DNA of 64,000 nucleotides from Mesocentrotus franciscanus. Its lineage: Eukaryota; Echinodermata; Echinoidea; Camarodonta; Strongylocentrotidae. The position numbers and the translations under genes are program-made. The stretch's first letter is position 1. The number at the start of each line of letters is the position of its first letter. The stretch lies in NCBI GenBank assembly GCA_037976565.1, contig CP137680.1, forward strand, positions 16,302,374 to 16,366,373, read 5' to 3'. Below the pieces are notes generated by a model. It was not told the origin of the DNA. It did not search any database and saw only the letters and a program-made list of their open reading frames with translations. Below are positions 38,351 through 52,494 of the stretch, piece by piece.

Positions 38351-39590
38351 AACAGGAAAAAAAAGTTATAAAATTACAGCTCAGAGGAAAAGAAATAATA
38401 AAAAGAAAGAAGGCTACATGCAGATGATGCAGATAGAAAGACATTACTGGTATATAGATAGAGAGAAAAGAGGAATAGAGAAAATGATAAAGAAAAAGAG
38501 CAGATACTGATAGAGAGAGAGTAAGCTGAGAGCAAACTCCAAAGCTGGGTACACATGCATGGCATATCATAGCAATGTTCAATATTGATAGATCATTGTA
38601 GACATACTTGTTGAAAGAGGGTTGGCACTTTTGAATGCAAAACAACTTTTTTATGATTGACAACTCTCATAAATGTCTGATGTAATAGCTTGATGGATCA
38701 GCCCAGAGACCTTTCGTTTTGGCAAAGAATTATCGCTTTACCCTCCTCGGTATGTTTGCCAATTTTTCCATCTTTTTTTTCTTCCTTTTCCAGATTTTCT
38801 TTGGCTGCTTGACATTAAACCTGACTGGAGGCTGTATTCTTTCTATCACATAAAATACGCATGCTATTCTCGAGAATGAGTCTCCTATTGTGTGCATTTT
38901 GAAGCGGATATAGTTGAAGAGGAAGAGGTACACTGCGTAAATTATTTGAAATCTATAAACAAATAGGCCTGCCTACTGGTAAAATATCAGCCCAATTTCT
39001 GAAAGGGGACTCCAGAGTAAAATAAAAAGAATTTAAAGCCAATATTGTCTTATTTAAAGTTCAAAATTTTTAGGCATTTGATTTTTTTTCTCCATAAAAG
39101 AGATACTCTATTAAGATAAATTCACCTTTCTGAGTCTCCAAAAAAACAAAAAGGCAATTTTCTTTCTACTTCAAATATGATACGCCTTTTCACTGATACA
39201 TGTATGAAGGCTTATAAAATAACACATAATATCTACCGAATAAAGCTATATGACGAATAAAGGCTATATGTATATATGACATTCAAAGCCATCAAACTTC
39301 AAATGATTATCTGGGTATTATCATTAAGTGCTTGCAAAACTAATAACTTTATCAGAAGCTAAAGTGAAACATGATTTGAAGGACTTATCATGACCCCCAC
39401 CAATGATCAATACAATACCAAAATACCAATGTTAGCGAAGCACCACCATAGTTTTTGAAGTTACCAAAACCTTGAAGCTTAAAACAACGATGTGGCTTCG
39501 CATGGCACTGAAACAATGACTGCTCAAAGTTTCAAACTACTAGAGGAGCAAGCAGTCATTGAGGTCAACCATAACTACAAAATGGCGAAT

Positions 39591-39797
39591 CCTCAAAGTT
39601 AATTATGTCTGCATGGCATATAACTTTGCATGAGGACCCCACACTACTCGTAGTATTTGCGTTAACTTGTGGTTTAAACCTTCAAGCAAACGTAAGGTGT
39701 CAAAACAATGAGGGCATCCTCACAGTCCGTAACAACAAGACAACCTCAAAGTTTAAAACCGTGAGCTCAACTTCAGGTTTGTGGACTGCCATATGAA
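39591..39797. repeat. Dispersed repeat, copy 1
   Basis: It shares an ordered series of strings with 62055-62270: CCTCAAAGTTAATTA, CTTGTGGTTTAAA, CAACCTCAAAGTTTAAAACC and GGACTG. Divergence is high, and element ends are not resolved. Confidence 0.55.
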
Positions 39798-41564
39798 CCT
39801 AAGTTATGTCATATGCTGTTGGCACGTACGGTCCCTGGGAATCTATGCCCTTGGGTAAACTCCATAGACACTAAGCAAACAGTCCCCATACTGGGACAAA
39901 TAAAGTAATTAGTGAAATATTAAATGATGACGCTGATATTCTTCAACGGTAAACACATTCCTTCACACACACACTGGCATGATGAAGATTGTAGCAACAC
40001 GTGATGCTTTTTATAAACACTACTGAGCTTTGCCACTTTATATGCTAACGTAACAGCCATAAAGTCTATTGAATGTAGATATTTTTTATGTCAAGATTTA
40101 TGGTTACAATATACCTGTACAAGAATTTGAAATGTACATGAGTGGGTACAATCATTATATAAAAAGAAACTAAATACACCCATATTTAAACAACACCAGA
40201 AGAGCCTGCATGGCCTGCTCAAAGACTTGGAATAATCAGAAATATGGTTTACTACAAGAACATCAATTATCTTGAAGTACATAGGTTGTTATGTAATACT
40301 GTACATGTAGTTACAAATAAGAAAAGACCTTTACAAAATATTTTGAATAAATTGACCTTTACGGAATATTCAGAATTAAAAATTGATCTCTAATGAATAA
40401 TCAATGATGCAAATTAATGTTAGGTATTATTTCCAGATATTTAAACTTTCCAACAATAAAGCAAAAATCCCTTACAACTTGATCCTATCCCCTCTGTTGA
40501 ATTTGAAACTAGTAAATTCAAACTTTTTAGAACATTGTAGAATTACTCACCTGTATGATCAAATAAATAGAAAGGTTCCAGCAAAGATGATGAAGAAGGA
40601 GATACGGTCATCCACACACACGGAAGGGTTGGGAAGAGAAAGGGAGAGAAGGAAAGAAACACCATTAATGATATATATAATTTAGAAGTTTCATAGATAT
40701 ATGACAGTTCAAAATACTGCTTACTTAAAAAAGAAACGACTGTATTTACTTGAAATATACTACACTGACAATGTGATAAAAAGGAAATATCCTGTTTGTC
40801 AGATGAGCTATTAAGAAATATGGCAGCAGAATTATTGGGACATGACCGACAATATCCATATAGTACCCTTATTGAGTCATGTCACATATATTCTGACTTT
40901 CAGCATATTGGACAAACAAAATCAAAGACTTTTCACATATTTTCTTTAAAATAGGACCCTTACAAATAATGCAACATTGATATTACAGCTTCACACAAAA
41001 TATTTACATAGTGACCTGTTTCAATGGATATCATGATGCTCTGCAAATTAGATCATGAAATTGCCTCTATGCAGGTGAAAACATTGTGATATGGTGAATA
41101 TATTTCTTTGTAATGATGATGATGATTCAAAGGTCCCCCCCCCCAATTTTGTATTTAAATTGAAAGAACATTTCTATTTCAGCTCTGAAATATGACACAC
41201 CTCTCCAATATTCAAAGTGCATGGGGGCGAATAAAAGAGATTAGGGCAAAGCACTGCAAAGAATGGTAACAGGACATATTTGTTGACATCCAGTAAAATA
41301 GAAAATGATTGATACATCCCAGGCCTTTTACCATGTAATTGTAAGGGGGTGGTTGATAATCAGAGACAAAGTATGCCCAGTCATATCTATACCTTTGTGA
41401 CTGTCAAAACTATTCTTGTGACTGAATAAAACTGATTCAAATTGAAATCGGTGGGCAGACGCTGTGTTTTTTAATCCTATATATAAGTGGGTGCTCCAGC
41501 CGCAGGGCCCTTTACTTTAAAATCATTGGAGAGAAAAAAATTGTAAACATTTAATCCAACAAAA

Positions 41565-41788
41565 ATGTTTTAATATGACAGTCAATATCTAGGTATGCCT
41601 TTTTAAAGAAATTTGTCTCACCTTAAGGAACAATTTGAAGAAAAAGTCACACCAAAATAAAAGGTATATGTATATATGTTTTAATATGACAGTCAATATC
41701 TAGTTATGCCTTTTTAAAGAAATTTGTCTCACCTTAAGGAACAATTTGAAGAAAATGTGTCACACCAAAATAAAAGGTATATGAACCA
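41565..41788. repeat. 111-bp tandem duplication
   Basis: Two nearly identical units start at 41565 and 41676 (ATGTTTTAATATGACAGTCA). A more diverged relative of their ends follows at about 41930-42000. Confidence 0.85.
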
Positions 41789-43852
41789 TTTATTCATTTA
41801 AAAATTTCTATTTATAAATCAAAGGTGAATGAATTTACTTGTTAAGCAATGGGCCTCACCCAAATCAACAATTTGAGATGTATAAATTACATACCTCCCA
41901 AACTAAGGTCTCGACAATGGCTTGCCATGATGTGTAACCAAAATAAAATGACGTATGAACCATTTATTGATTAATAGAATCCTATTTATAAATTAAAGGT
42001 GGCCATTATACCAATGTCCTTCCCACATATCTATACCATTGAAATACAAAAGAGAGCCCCATGATGTAAGAAATTCAATCAATAATTTATCAATAGAAGA
42101 TTTTAGTATCATGATATGTGTTCCCCTGTGTTCCCCTGTGTTCTAGGCACCTGAGTAACACATCATGAATGAAATAGACCACCATCTATATCAAAAGCAG
42201 AAGTCATTTCTCTGTTTAAATGTTTTGAAATTTGTTCAACAAAAGATATTAATTACAAGGACAAAATGTAATCAAATATTCCTTTGCAAAACATCTGTTG
42301 AGAGTTCGAATGTAATAAAGGACATCGATGAGAATAACGTTTGAGGGCTTCCCAGAGGAATATAGGAGCTAATACGAATAAATATCAAATATAATATATG
42401 TTGATTGATCAGATGTAACAGTATCCAAGTTATTTATTGATAACCTGGCAAAAAAAAAAAAAAAAACATTACCGAACATCACGGCCGAGAAAATTTGATA
42501 AACAGGAACAACAAATTTTATGAAGAACAAGGCCACTAGAAATACAGCTACAGATGATGCAAAAAATAACAAGATGCAGAGATATCTGACAAAATTCTGA
42601 ATTACCTTTGTCATATCACATCAGCCTCATTGTAAAAATATAATCAAATATCTGTGATGGATTGTCCAATGAAACAGGCTCGGGCAAATATCGATCGATC
42701 TTACATGCAAGTTTGAAGTAATGAGATATCCGTTCTCCCTTTCTAGCTCCACACTCCTTGTGTAATGATACCCGATTCAAAGTTCTTGAAATGATCTCCA
42801 GCCTGCTCATCTTTAGAATCAAAGACTATGGAATGCAATTCGCAAACACAGTGAAGATAAGTCCATCTTGTTTGTTTGTACACTCCATCAGTATTACTAA
42901 CATCATAATGGATAGCCATAGAGGGGGCAATTTACAGCCATATGGCAAATATGCCTGTCTTCTTCCCCCCATTCAAATCAGCCTTACATCACTGATCAGC
43001 AACTCTACACTCCTCTTCTTTTGAAATTGGTGTCTTCAGCAGTGTTTTTGAATCAAATACAAATATTGTTTGTAAGCCTGGCTGCTGGTAAGCCCGCTGA
43101 CAAATAGTGTTAGAACCCTCCTCCTCTCACATGAAAAATATCGGAATATGCCTCGCATCAGTAAACGGCTTCAAAGAGTCGAGGGTATAGTAGTCCTAAG
43201 AAGAAGCACTTATGTCATGCTGCATCGATTGACACCACAATCAAAACAAACATTTCAAAGAACTTTCAAGTGTTATTTTCACCCACCTGACTTTGTGGAC
43301 AATCCATCGCCAATTTCAAGAATTGTTTTTGCGTCTCCCTCTAAATCTTGGGACATACATTAGCACTTGCTGACTACTGATGAGCTAGTCAATGAGGAGT
43401 CCTTGAGCAAATGTTATTGTCTTTATTTGAAATGTTCTACCAATAGAGATAGCCATAACAAAGAAACAGTTTTGGTGTGCCTAATCTTAAACTACACTGG
43501 GAATTCGGTTATCAGCAGAACTTCTTCAGCCATAAATAACAGTGATCACCCAACATTCAAAATTTTAACTTTGATACTCAATTACACTTATTCAAAAGAA
43601 TCAAAAGACAAATTCTTGTTTCTTCTCTTCTTGGGCCAAATCCTGAACAAAATCTAGGAAAGAATGTGAAGTTTCACAAGGAAGCCAACTAGGAACACTA
43701 CTATTCCTTGGTATGTCATTTAGCTACAGACGTAAAACACGGTAATGAATTAGATTTCCCAGCAGTAATAAGAAGGCTATTAGAAACTTCCAATACTCAT
43801 TAACGATAATGAGATGCTCAGTAGGATGCTCTACAGGGACCTTTCAGATTTC

Positions 43853-44042
43853 TTCTCTCTCTCTGTGTCTTTCTCTCCTCTCTCCCACTCTATAGTTTCT
43901 CCCCCTTTCTCTCTCAACTTCTGTAACTTGCTTTTTTCATTCCACGAATTTCTCTCTCCCTCTCTCTCTCTCTCTCCCATTCTCTTTCTCTTAACTCCCC
44001 TTCTTTGTTCCTTTCTTTCTATCTCTCTCTCTCTCTGTCTGT
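43853..44042. repeat. CT-rich microsatellite region
   Basis: Interrupted CT runs. Open frames on both strands across it have Ser/Leu/Phe or Arg/Glu repeat composition and are not genes. Confidence 0.92.
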
Positions 44043-44669
44043 ATGAGAAGGTGGCAAGTAGTCTTAATGAATCAATTAAGCTACCTACATGGTAAAACAA
44101 TAAGATCATCACATTCTAATTGATATAATATCCCTATAAGAGAGCTAGACATGTTATGAATTGCAGGACAAAATCTATATCTATCATATATGATACAGAT
44201 TCAAAGTAATACATACAACTGTATTGTAATATTTACGAAATGATATGATAATGGTAATTACAGATTCTCAGCCTAGACTTAACCCTACCATAATCTGATT
44301 TTATCATCAAAATCATCTATATATGAGCAGATACCACAAGCATGGATTTCCTTACGTTTTACACAGTTATGATAAATAGCTGAGGGAACAATGAAAGTGT
44401 GAAAATCAGACTACCCGGTATAAGGATATATAGGGCATTAGAAGAATGGCATGGGAGCACTAATGGGCAAAGCGTGACCTCATGCTTACTTAAGAGATCA
44501 GATCTTGCGCCACAACTTCATCCATCAATTTAATTAATTAAACACAGCACTATTATACAAAAGATGCAAGTAAAATATAAAGCATAGGCAAAGACAATAC
44601 AGTCCTTGATTACAGAGTATTCAAAAGGGTCTGATTACACTCTGATTATAATTCTGTAATAATGTCTGT

Positions 44670-44696
44670 AACCTCAAGATTGTCACTCTTGAGGTT
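44670..44696. repeat. Small inverted repeat
   Basis: AACCTCAAGA is mirrored by TCTTGAGGTT with a 7-bp loop. No T-run or gene context suggests a function. Confidence 0.6.
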
Positions 44697-45059
44697 GCAT
44701 ACTTTACACTGAATTATGACTCTAGTGCTTTGTAATTTCACTTAGTAAAATGCTATATGCAGCAAACTAACTGTCTACAATTGTGAAATCAAACAGTATA
44801 CAGGTAACGGATGTTGTTTTTACCTGTGTGCTCTCCACATATTTCTGTAAGGTACATGTATGAGTAGTCCAGGTATGATAAAGTGTCCTGTATTTAATGA
44901 CTTGTCCTTGTATGATTAGCAACACAAAATATCTCTTGAAGAATAAACACCTTCCCTCTCCACCCCTCCTTGCAAAAAGCTCTGGTCTGGTGTCTAGAGG
45001 GGCGGTAAGCTGTAAGGCTAATATTTAGCAGGATTCGATCTTTGCAGAGGGGTAAAGAG

Positions 45060-45096
45060 ATGGTGGTGGTAGTGGTGGTGGTAGGTGGTGGAGGGG
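45060..45096. repeat. (TGG)n-rich tract
   Basis: GTGGTGGTAGTGGTGGTGGT tract giving a Thr/Pro run on the minus strand; a simple repeat. Confidence 0.8.
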
Positions 45097-45632
45097 TAAT
45101 GAAATAGGTGCACAAAGCTATGCAAATCTTGGGGGACACCACTTAGAGGGGTGATAACAATTACCCTTAGAACTTTATTAGCCGGCCAAACAGACAAATA
45201 AGATTATACACAGGCTCACATGCAGGTAGAACGAAGGGGTCTCAGTAGTGGATAGTATAGGCAGGCACAGACAGGGGTATCTAATAATCTTTGTACCGTG
45301 TCATCTATGCCCATGGTTTAGGAAAATGTAAAAATCAAAGGAGAAACTGATATTCAAAACTTTGTGATTCTTTGATACAAGAATCTTCTTGTAATAAAAA
45401 AATAAAAAAAGGTTCAAATGAACAACAAATTTACAGGTTAGCCTAAATACATTCAGAATTTACAAACATATAGGATATGCAATTGACTGAGGATAGGCAC
45501 ATATTGTATCATTGGGGACAACCAGACATTAATAACATAAATCATGTAGCCTTTTATATTGGAGCATGGACTGACAGTATTTGTACATGATTTGGCCACG
45601 CTCCTAAAACATTGCCCTAAATGGACTATTTC

Positions 45633-45732
45633 TAAATAAATAAATAAAAGAATACATAAATAAATAAATAAAAAATGAATAAATAAACAGATAAATGAAT
45701 GAATAAATAAATGAATAAAAGAATAAATAATC
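45633..45732. repeat. AAAT/AATGA-type microsatellite
   Basis: Imperfect tetranucleotide repeats (AAATAAAT, AATGAATA) over about 100 bp. Confidence 0.9.
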
Positions 45733-48287
45733 AAAAATAGTTCTTCTTAACTTGAAAAAAATTGCAGTGCTAGCAATCACAAAAAAGAGGCCAGCGCATG
45801 CATGAGTATGCCATGCATTTTCAAATTTCTCTTGAAGATATGTTGTGTTATTTTTTCACAGCTTCTTAACAACAAAAACAGATGCCCATTTGCCATTCCA
45901 AGGAGGTAAATTACACTAAAGAATGTGCACAAATAAAAGAGAAACAAATCGCTGAAATCGAGCAACACAAATTCTTTTCCTTTCACTGTACAGCCAGTAA
46001 TTTCTTCATATACAATAGGCATATAGACTCACCCATCACCAACAACAGTTTGGATTTGGAAGAAATGTAATTTCTGACTTATGTAAAAGAATGACAATAG
46101 ATGTTTATTCCGGTTAGCAGACCAGAATAACAATGCTGATTTTTATGGCTATTTGATTGCTTGGTACAATTACCTAAAACCAGCTTGGAAAATCCACAAG
46201 CTTTGTAGAAATGTGAATTTCTGTGTTAACAGATCTGCAAGTTTTACACAACTATTTTTCCCCAGTAAAATAGAGAACTTAGAAAGAAGTTTGAATAAAA
46301 TCAATTTTTTCTTTAAGTTTCAAATGAAAACATTTTCCTACAGAAAAAAATATACCATTGTTTAAATTTAGTTTCAGTACATAATTAATTCAAACACAGA
46401 ATCATTATCACGATTGCAGGGAGTAACAAATTATGGCAATAATTGATCAAACGAGAGGTTGCTGTCGGAAAAGATGATGCATAACCTATTCAGCTGTATG
46501 ATGCAATTGCAAGTACATGATCAAGAATAATCAAGTAACCCAATATAATATGCAAACTTACCAACTGAAAAGCACCCGATTACAATATATTTTCCACTAT
46601 GACTGAACAAGGCATGAAGACATAACTGGCAATGCAGAACAATCCTTTACTTCTAGAGCAGTTATAGACCCACAGAACAAAAAATTCTTGGCTGCAATGT
46701 CTAGTTTAATAACTATTCCAAGTTCCAATGAAACAAACGCGTAACATGTGGGTGAATTAATTCAACAAATAAAGATAATCTGCCGAAATGAGAGAAAACG
46801 GCACAAAAATGCTTCGCCTCAACATTAAAGCTCTTCCGTAGAACATAATACATGATAAGCTGACAAGAAGGTATGCTGGTTTGAGAATGAATGGATATTT
46901 GATGCACGGCAGCTTTAGCCGGCTTCGTTGTCGGGGGCAAAGTTCACCTTCAAAGGCAAAAGCAAGTCTATATGGTGACGGCACGGTGACGGAGCTCAAA
47001 TATTGGTCTCCACCTACACACCGTGAATAAGATGTCACTGAGCAAAGAAAAACAGGACCAGAAACAAAGCCCACCATGACTGGACGTTAAAGAAAATGTC
47101 ACATGACAGTGAAAAAGGAAAGTAAAAAGAAATATGACATTCAATGCTCTAATAACTCCCAAGTCATCTAGATAGATAAAGACATTGTAAAGAAAAACAG
47201 AAATATTTATTTCAATCTACAGGTTGAAAGAGATGGCCTTTCTTTGTTTTACATTATAAAAATGATGTTGCTTTTTCATGAGACATTCATCAAAAACACA
47301 GGAGGCTGTAAAAAGGGACAGTAGATTTTTATCTCTACATGTACATAGATGAACATGTATTAAAATGTTCTTTTCTTAATTTACTTTAAGAAGAAATCCT
47401 ATTGCTATTTCATGTAAATTAATCCTTTCCAGTTTCCACACTGATGATGACAGTATTTTAATTCATCTCTACTATTAAAAGCTTCTGGGATGTCACCAAG
47501 TCCATATTCTGGCATTAATAGTAATTACTATAACAGTGTACATCCACAAATTGATATTGTGAGGTCACCAGGGCATATCATACCAATTTATCCGTACATT
47601 CCAGGCACTGCTGGAAATAAGATTACTCCATAACTATCAAGCCGACCGAAAAATGATGTCTTTCTCTCCAAATCCTTCCACCTATCAGCACTCTTGTCCT
47701 GCAGATGCCCGACAAAGGAACGTCATTTCAGTAGTGAAAACATCAACTAAAAATAGCCTGCAGCCGATATCAAATGGACAATAAATGGCCAAATATGGCA
47801 TTCATTGCATATTTGAACACATGCAACAATACTCCAGCAAAATAAACCTTGCCAGGCATATTTTTCTAATAATCACGCTTTAGGTCGATAATATGGGTTG
47901 GGGTAATGTTGTGAAAAGATACTCGTTGACACTTACTAACCCTCAACTCTAATCCACTTGTTGATATTTCGTAGCTCTAGCACTCATCAAAATGAAATGC
48001 TGGAATTGGTTTTGACATTAAGTCCACTGTTCACTTTTGACGTCAGTACTTGTCCACTTTTTCAGCAGTTAAACCATAAAAAGTAATAATATTTCAAACC
48101 AATCATACTAATGTTACTGCTCCAATTTGCTTCTAAATAGGTTGATGGTCAATAGTTAACATCAATTAAAATAATATATCCTTACTAATGTGAATATTTT
48201 TTTCCTTACAAACACAAAGGTTCACTCCTAATTATATCTCCTTTAATCCCTCAAGTAACCTCATGATGTGTAAAATAAAAATAGAAC

Positions 48288-48451
48288 TACAGTGAAAACC
48301 TGTATACAAAGACTACTGAAGGGAGACAAGAAGAGGCATCTTTATGTACAGGTTCATCTAGTACACTTTCCAATGAAAAAAACAGAAAGTGTAGTCTTTA
48401 TAGGCAGGTAGTCCTTCTATACAGGTGGTTGCTAAAACATGTTTCACTGTA
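48288..48451. mobile_element. Diverged TACAGT-ended MITE copy
   Basis: It starts TACAGTGAAAACCTGTA and ends CATGTTTCACTGTA. The interior repeats CAGGTAGTCCTTCTATACAGG-like motifs in the same layout as the element at 26033. Confidence 0.6.
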
Positions 48452-49528
48452 CCTGCATGCCTATCTTGCAGAAGTTCATTAAACATTATAATATTACCTT
48501 TTGTTCAAGGTGAGAAAATGGAAAATTGCATCATATTACATTCAAGTACTATGTACAGTGCATACTCCCTCCAGTTAAAACATAAAACCTTTGGTCTAAT
48601 TGTGTGAGAAAATTATGTTCCCACCGTGGGAATTCCCCCATCATTAACTTTATCCTTTATCTATATCCGCTCATACTATATTATTGATAACTGAGTAAAT
48701 ATATGCATACCTTCAGAAATTGCCAGAATAAAACAATATGGTTTTGCGTCACACGGCTCCCGCGCAAATTCCTAACAAACATGATAAACTGAGCCCAAAG
48801 TTCAGAGTCTTCCAACAGCATAATATTTTCAAATTGCTGAATAATAAATACATTTTATGATAGTCGAGACATGATCTAGGGGTACTTATGTAAAAGAATG
48901 ACTACTTAAGTCATCAATTTTCTTTGGTAAATTAGGAAGGCAAATAACTTTAAGGGTGTTGTTTATTGGCTCTAGTCTTTTTATTATCTTGTTATCTTAC
49001 TAGACAATGTACTTTTACGAGAATGATACATTAGACATATTTTCACGAATAGAAAATAGCTAACATATGAATCATAACTTGATAAAGAGTTTTCAAGTCA
49101 ATAAAATAGATTTAAAAATAAAATATAACGTGCTTTATATTCTGTTTCTTATTTTCTATTGAATTACTGAGAAATAATCAGCAACGAGGGGTAAACTAAA
49201 ACTTAAAAAAAAGGGGAACCTCACAGGAACAAAATAATATGTAAGGATGATAGATAGAGCTTCATAAAAACACATGGTTGCAATTGTGACAAATAATTAC
49301 GATGATCATGCAAGGATGTTTATTTAATTGGAGCATTAGCAGGTTTCTAAATACATTTTTGGGGGATTTCTAAAACACACATGGCTACAATTGTGAAAAA
49401 GAGTGAGGTTATTTATGAATTGGAGCAGTTGGGAATCTACATGTAAAGAATAATATATAATGGGAGATACTGTGAAAAGTATGACACAAGTTTGCAATCA
49501 ATGTTGCCCATAATATACGCAGAAGTTA

Positions 49529-49564
49529 AACCAAGGAGATACCAGCACTGGTATCTCCTTGGTT
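49529..49564. repeat. Near-perfect 36-bp palindrome
   Basis: AACCAAGGAGATACCAG is followed after a 2-bp spacer (CA) by its exact complement, a 17-bp stem. It could be a minimal residue of an inverted-repeat element or a cruciform-prone site. Confidence 0.9.
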
Positions 49565-50498
49565 AAACAGACAATGGCAGATCAAAATTCATACAAACTT
49601 AGGACAATACAGGACTTGGGACAATGGAAACACGTTGGTACAAGTATGCTGGATGCAGACTCAAACTTGTAGTCTACTGAAAGACTTCAGTAATCAAAGA
49701 AGTCCAGATGAATAGTTGAGGATTGTTCCTTTACACTCTCGAAATCAATATTGGACATTTCTTACTGGCTTATGCCATTCATCGACTGTCTGAAGCTGGG
49801 CATAGAGAACCATTGTAGCTGCCTGGTAAAACAGAGATGATCACTAGCTCATATTAAAGGGGTGAGGGATTAAAGGAGGGGAGGGGTCTGAATAAGAGGG
49901 GGGCAAGAGAGTCAGTTGGTGGAGGGGGGGGGGTGGACTAGACAATGAAGTATTTAACTGTCATTGATCCAACAGAAGGATTATTCTGGACAATGGGGAG
50001 GGGGTGAGGTTAATGTGATAGAGAGGACTCCATGGGGAGAAGGTAATATACTTTAGGGTATGAGGAGAGTGATGAAGGACAGTAAAGATGTGCAACTAAG
50101 ATTGACAGAATTAATGAATCAAAACTACGGTAACAATCTTCAAAGTGGAAATAAAAGTGGCTGAATTGAGTAATGTGCATAATCTGTATTAAAATACTAG
50201 GAAAAACTATTGTCTGAAGCTAATTTGTTCCCTACAATGTACTAATAGATGTGAAAAAACAACAACATAATGTATTGTAAAATGTCAATTTTCCTTTTCA
50301 ATTAAAATAAATTTAAAATTCAAGCAAATATTAAGAACAGAAAGGTAAGTAAAATGTGATATTTCTTTAAACTCTATTCAGTTTCAGTTTTATTTTTCAT
50401 TTCCAACAGAACAGTGATTTTGACAAGAAATCAGATATACAATTCAATATTCAATAATATAATACATTTTACATGGTTTAAGGTTATAAAATAGAAAG

Positions 50499-51738
50499 CA
50501 GCCAAAAAAATACACGGGGGCGGCGGGCGATTTCGCCCCGGAAACACCATAAACAGCCCCCGAAATAGGCCAGAAATCCGATTACGGGGGCGACTTCAAA
50601 AATTGAAATGATCTAAAATCGCCCCGTAACTATTGCCGCACGACTCGGCGGCCGCTCTGTGCTAGCCGCATTCATTGTGTGCATCTTGTTCGCGCGCGGG
50701 CGCGTGTGCGCTGAATCTCCGTGTAAAATTTTTTACACACAAATTCGGTCGTAAAAAACTCGATTCATAGAGTTCATACCTTACCATGTCGCACCGTTCT
50801 CGCACGTACGCGAAAACATGTAAATTTTCGCAGTTGCGAGACGGAGCGTAGGGACCTAGTTTCTGGCGGTCGATTTTGTTTTGATGGCTCATTAGCTGAA
50901 CCTAGACCATTCACTAAACCGTAGCGAAACATCGAGAAACTGCAATCTATTTCCATCTTGATTGACGTGATTTTTATATAGTTTTCGTGAATAGAGGTAT
51001 GAAATCAAAGCTTATTTTATGATTATTCTGGCCATCCTTACTGAATTTTGATAATCATATTTTAAAGTAAAGTATTCACAAGAAAATCAGAGAAAATCAT
51101 TGTGACTGACAGTTCAGTTTCAGTCCACACATGTACAGTACAGTGCAGTGTAGTGCCACTGCACTGCACCTGCTGTCAGAACTGTGACTGTGTGAGCTAG
51201 AGTCGAAGAGACTCAACAACACTTTGAAATTGCTATCTGTTCGCATCATTATTGCCGCGATTTCAATATAGTTTCGTGAATAGAGGTATGAAACCAGAGC
51301 TTAGATTGTGATTAATCTGGCCATAGTTGTATACTGAATTTCGATAATCATTTTCAAAGTAAAGTTTTCACAAGAAAATCAGACAGTCGTTTAAAAACAG
51401 AGACATATTTTTAAAATTATAGTAATACTTTTACTATGATACAGTTCTTGCATCAAATCAATGCATTGAAACAGCTTTCTTTTTGAATGGGTAATTAATG
51501 GGTAAATATGAAGCAGGAAGATATATAAGCCAGTAAGCCTAGAAAGTCTACTAAAAATAAACTCGACAAACTGTATTACTGTAGGGTCTATACTTTTATG
51601 AATTAATGAAAAGTAGCCCCGAAAAAAGAGCCCCCGAAATGGAAAAAAGAGCCCCCGAAAGTTGAAAAAGTAGCCCCCGAAAATTTCCCAAAAATTGGAT
51701 ATGGAGCCCCCGAAATGAAAAAATTAATTTTTTCCCTG
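50499..51738. mobile_element. hAT-type non-autonomous element, 1.24 kb, perfect 8-bp TSD
   Basis: It starts CAGCCAAAAAAATACACGGG and ends TTTTTTCCCTG, with GCCCCCGAAA blocks near both ends. It is flanked by a perfect 8-bp duplication ATAGAAAG (50491-50498 and 51739-51746). The interior holds a CpG-rich segment (about 50640-50860) and a directly repeated block of about 160 bp (50935-51095 and 51220-51395). No transposase frame is visible. It belongs to the same family as the intronic element at 17509. Confidence 0.8.
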
Positions 51739-52474
51739 ATAGAAAGTATAAATAAATATCCAGTATAATAGTTCTTTTCTATTTTTTAAGTTAAACCTGT
51801 GGAAATGGAGGGATCCACTGAAAAGCAGAGCTTGTAAAATGTGGATCCTCAAAATAATGACAAACATAATTTTTGTAACATGTAAATATATTGACTTGAA
51901 AAAAAAAAATACAGTACATAGATTACCAAAAAGTGGCAGAATAATAATACAATTATTACCGTCATTTGAAAACTTGTTACGACACGTATATAGTATAGTG
52001 TACATTGGAAAGTCTACTAAAAATAAACTCGACAAACTGTATTACTGTAGGGTCTATACTTTTATGAATTAATGAAAAAGTAGCCCCCGAAAAAAAGAGC
52101 CCCCGAAATGGAAAAAAGCCCCGAAAGTTGAAAAAGTAGCCCCGAAAATTTCCCAAAATTGGATATGGAGCCCCCGAAATGAAAAAATTAATTTTTTCCC
52201 TGATAGAAAGTATAAATAAATATCCAGTATAATAGTTCTTTTCTATTTTTAAGTTAAACCTGTGGAAATGGAGGGATCCACTGAAAAGCAGAGCTTGTAA
52301 AATGTGGATCCTCAAAATAATGACAAACATAATTTTTGTAACATGTAAATATATTGACTTGAAAAAAAAAAATACAGTACATAGATTACCAAAAAGTGGC
52401 AGAATAATAATACAATTATTACCGTCATTTGAAAACTTGTTACGACACGTATATAGTATAGTGTACATTGGAAA
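51542..52474. repeat. 466-bp tandem duplication spanning a hAT end and its flank
   Basis: The segment from 51542 to 52007 is repeated at 52008-52474 with a period of 466 bp and small indels, mostly in A and C runs. Each unit contains the right end of the hAT element at 50499 plus downstream unique sequence, so the duplication post-dates that insertion. The junction carries the short homology GAAAG. Open frames crossing it are by-products of the repeat. Confidence 0.85.
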
Positions 52475-52494
52475 GGTCAAAAGAGACAATGAAG

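Larger units (their letters stand above)
33057..50490. other. Long repeat-sprinkled non-coding stretch
   Basis: No protein-coding gene is supportable. The content is microsatellites (GA, CT, AAAT), a tandem duplication at 41565, one TACAGT element, scattered G-rich tracts and two locally GC-richer patches at 34880-35180 and 35600-35930. Open frames at 34.0-34.4 and 43.8-44.1 kb are only microsatellite translations. Confidence 0.5.

Noticed and set aside
42369..42614. 81-codon hydrophobic minus-strand frame
   Set aside because: Phe/Val/Leu-rich because of the AT-rich and poly-A context; no start context, splice sites or family resemblance.
43814..44112. 93-codon frames on both strands
   Set aside because: CT microsatellite translated in both directions; composition is that of the repeat.
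46713..47162. Overlapping minus-strand frames of 64-106 codons
   Set aside because: Slightly GC-richer patch, but no splice-bounded frame and no protein resemblance.
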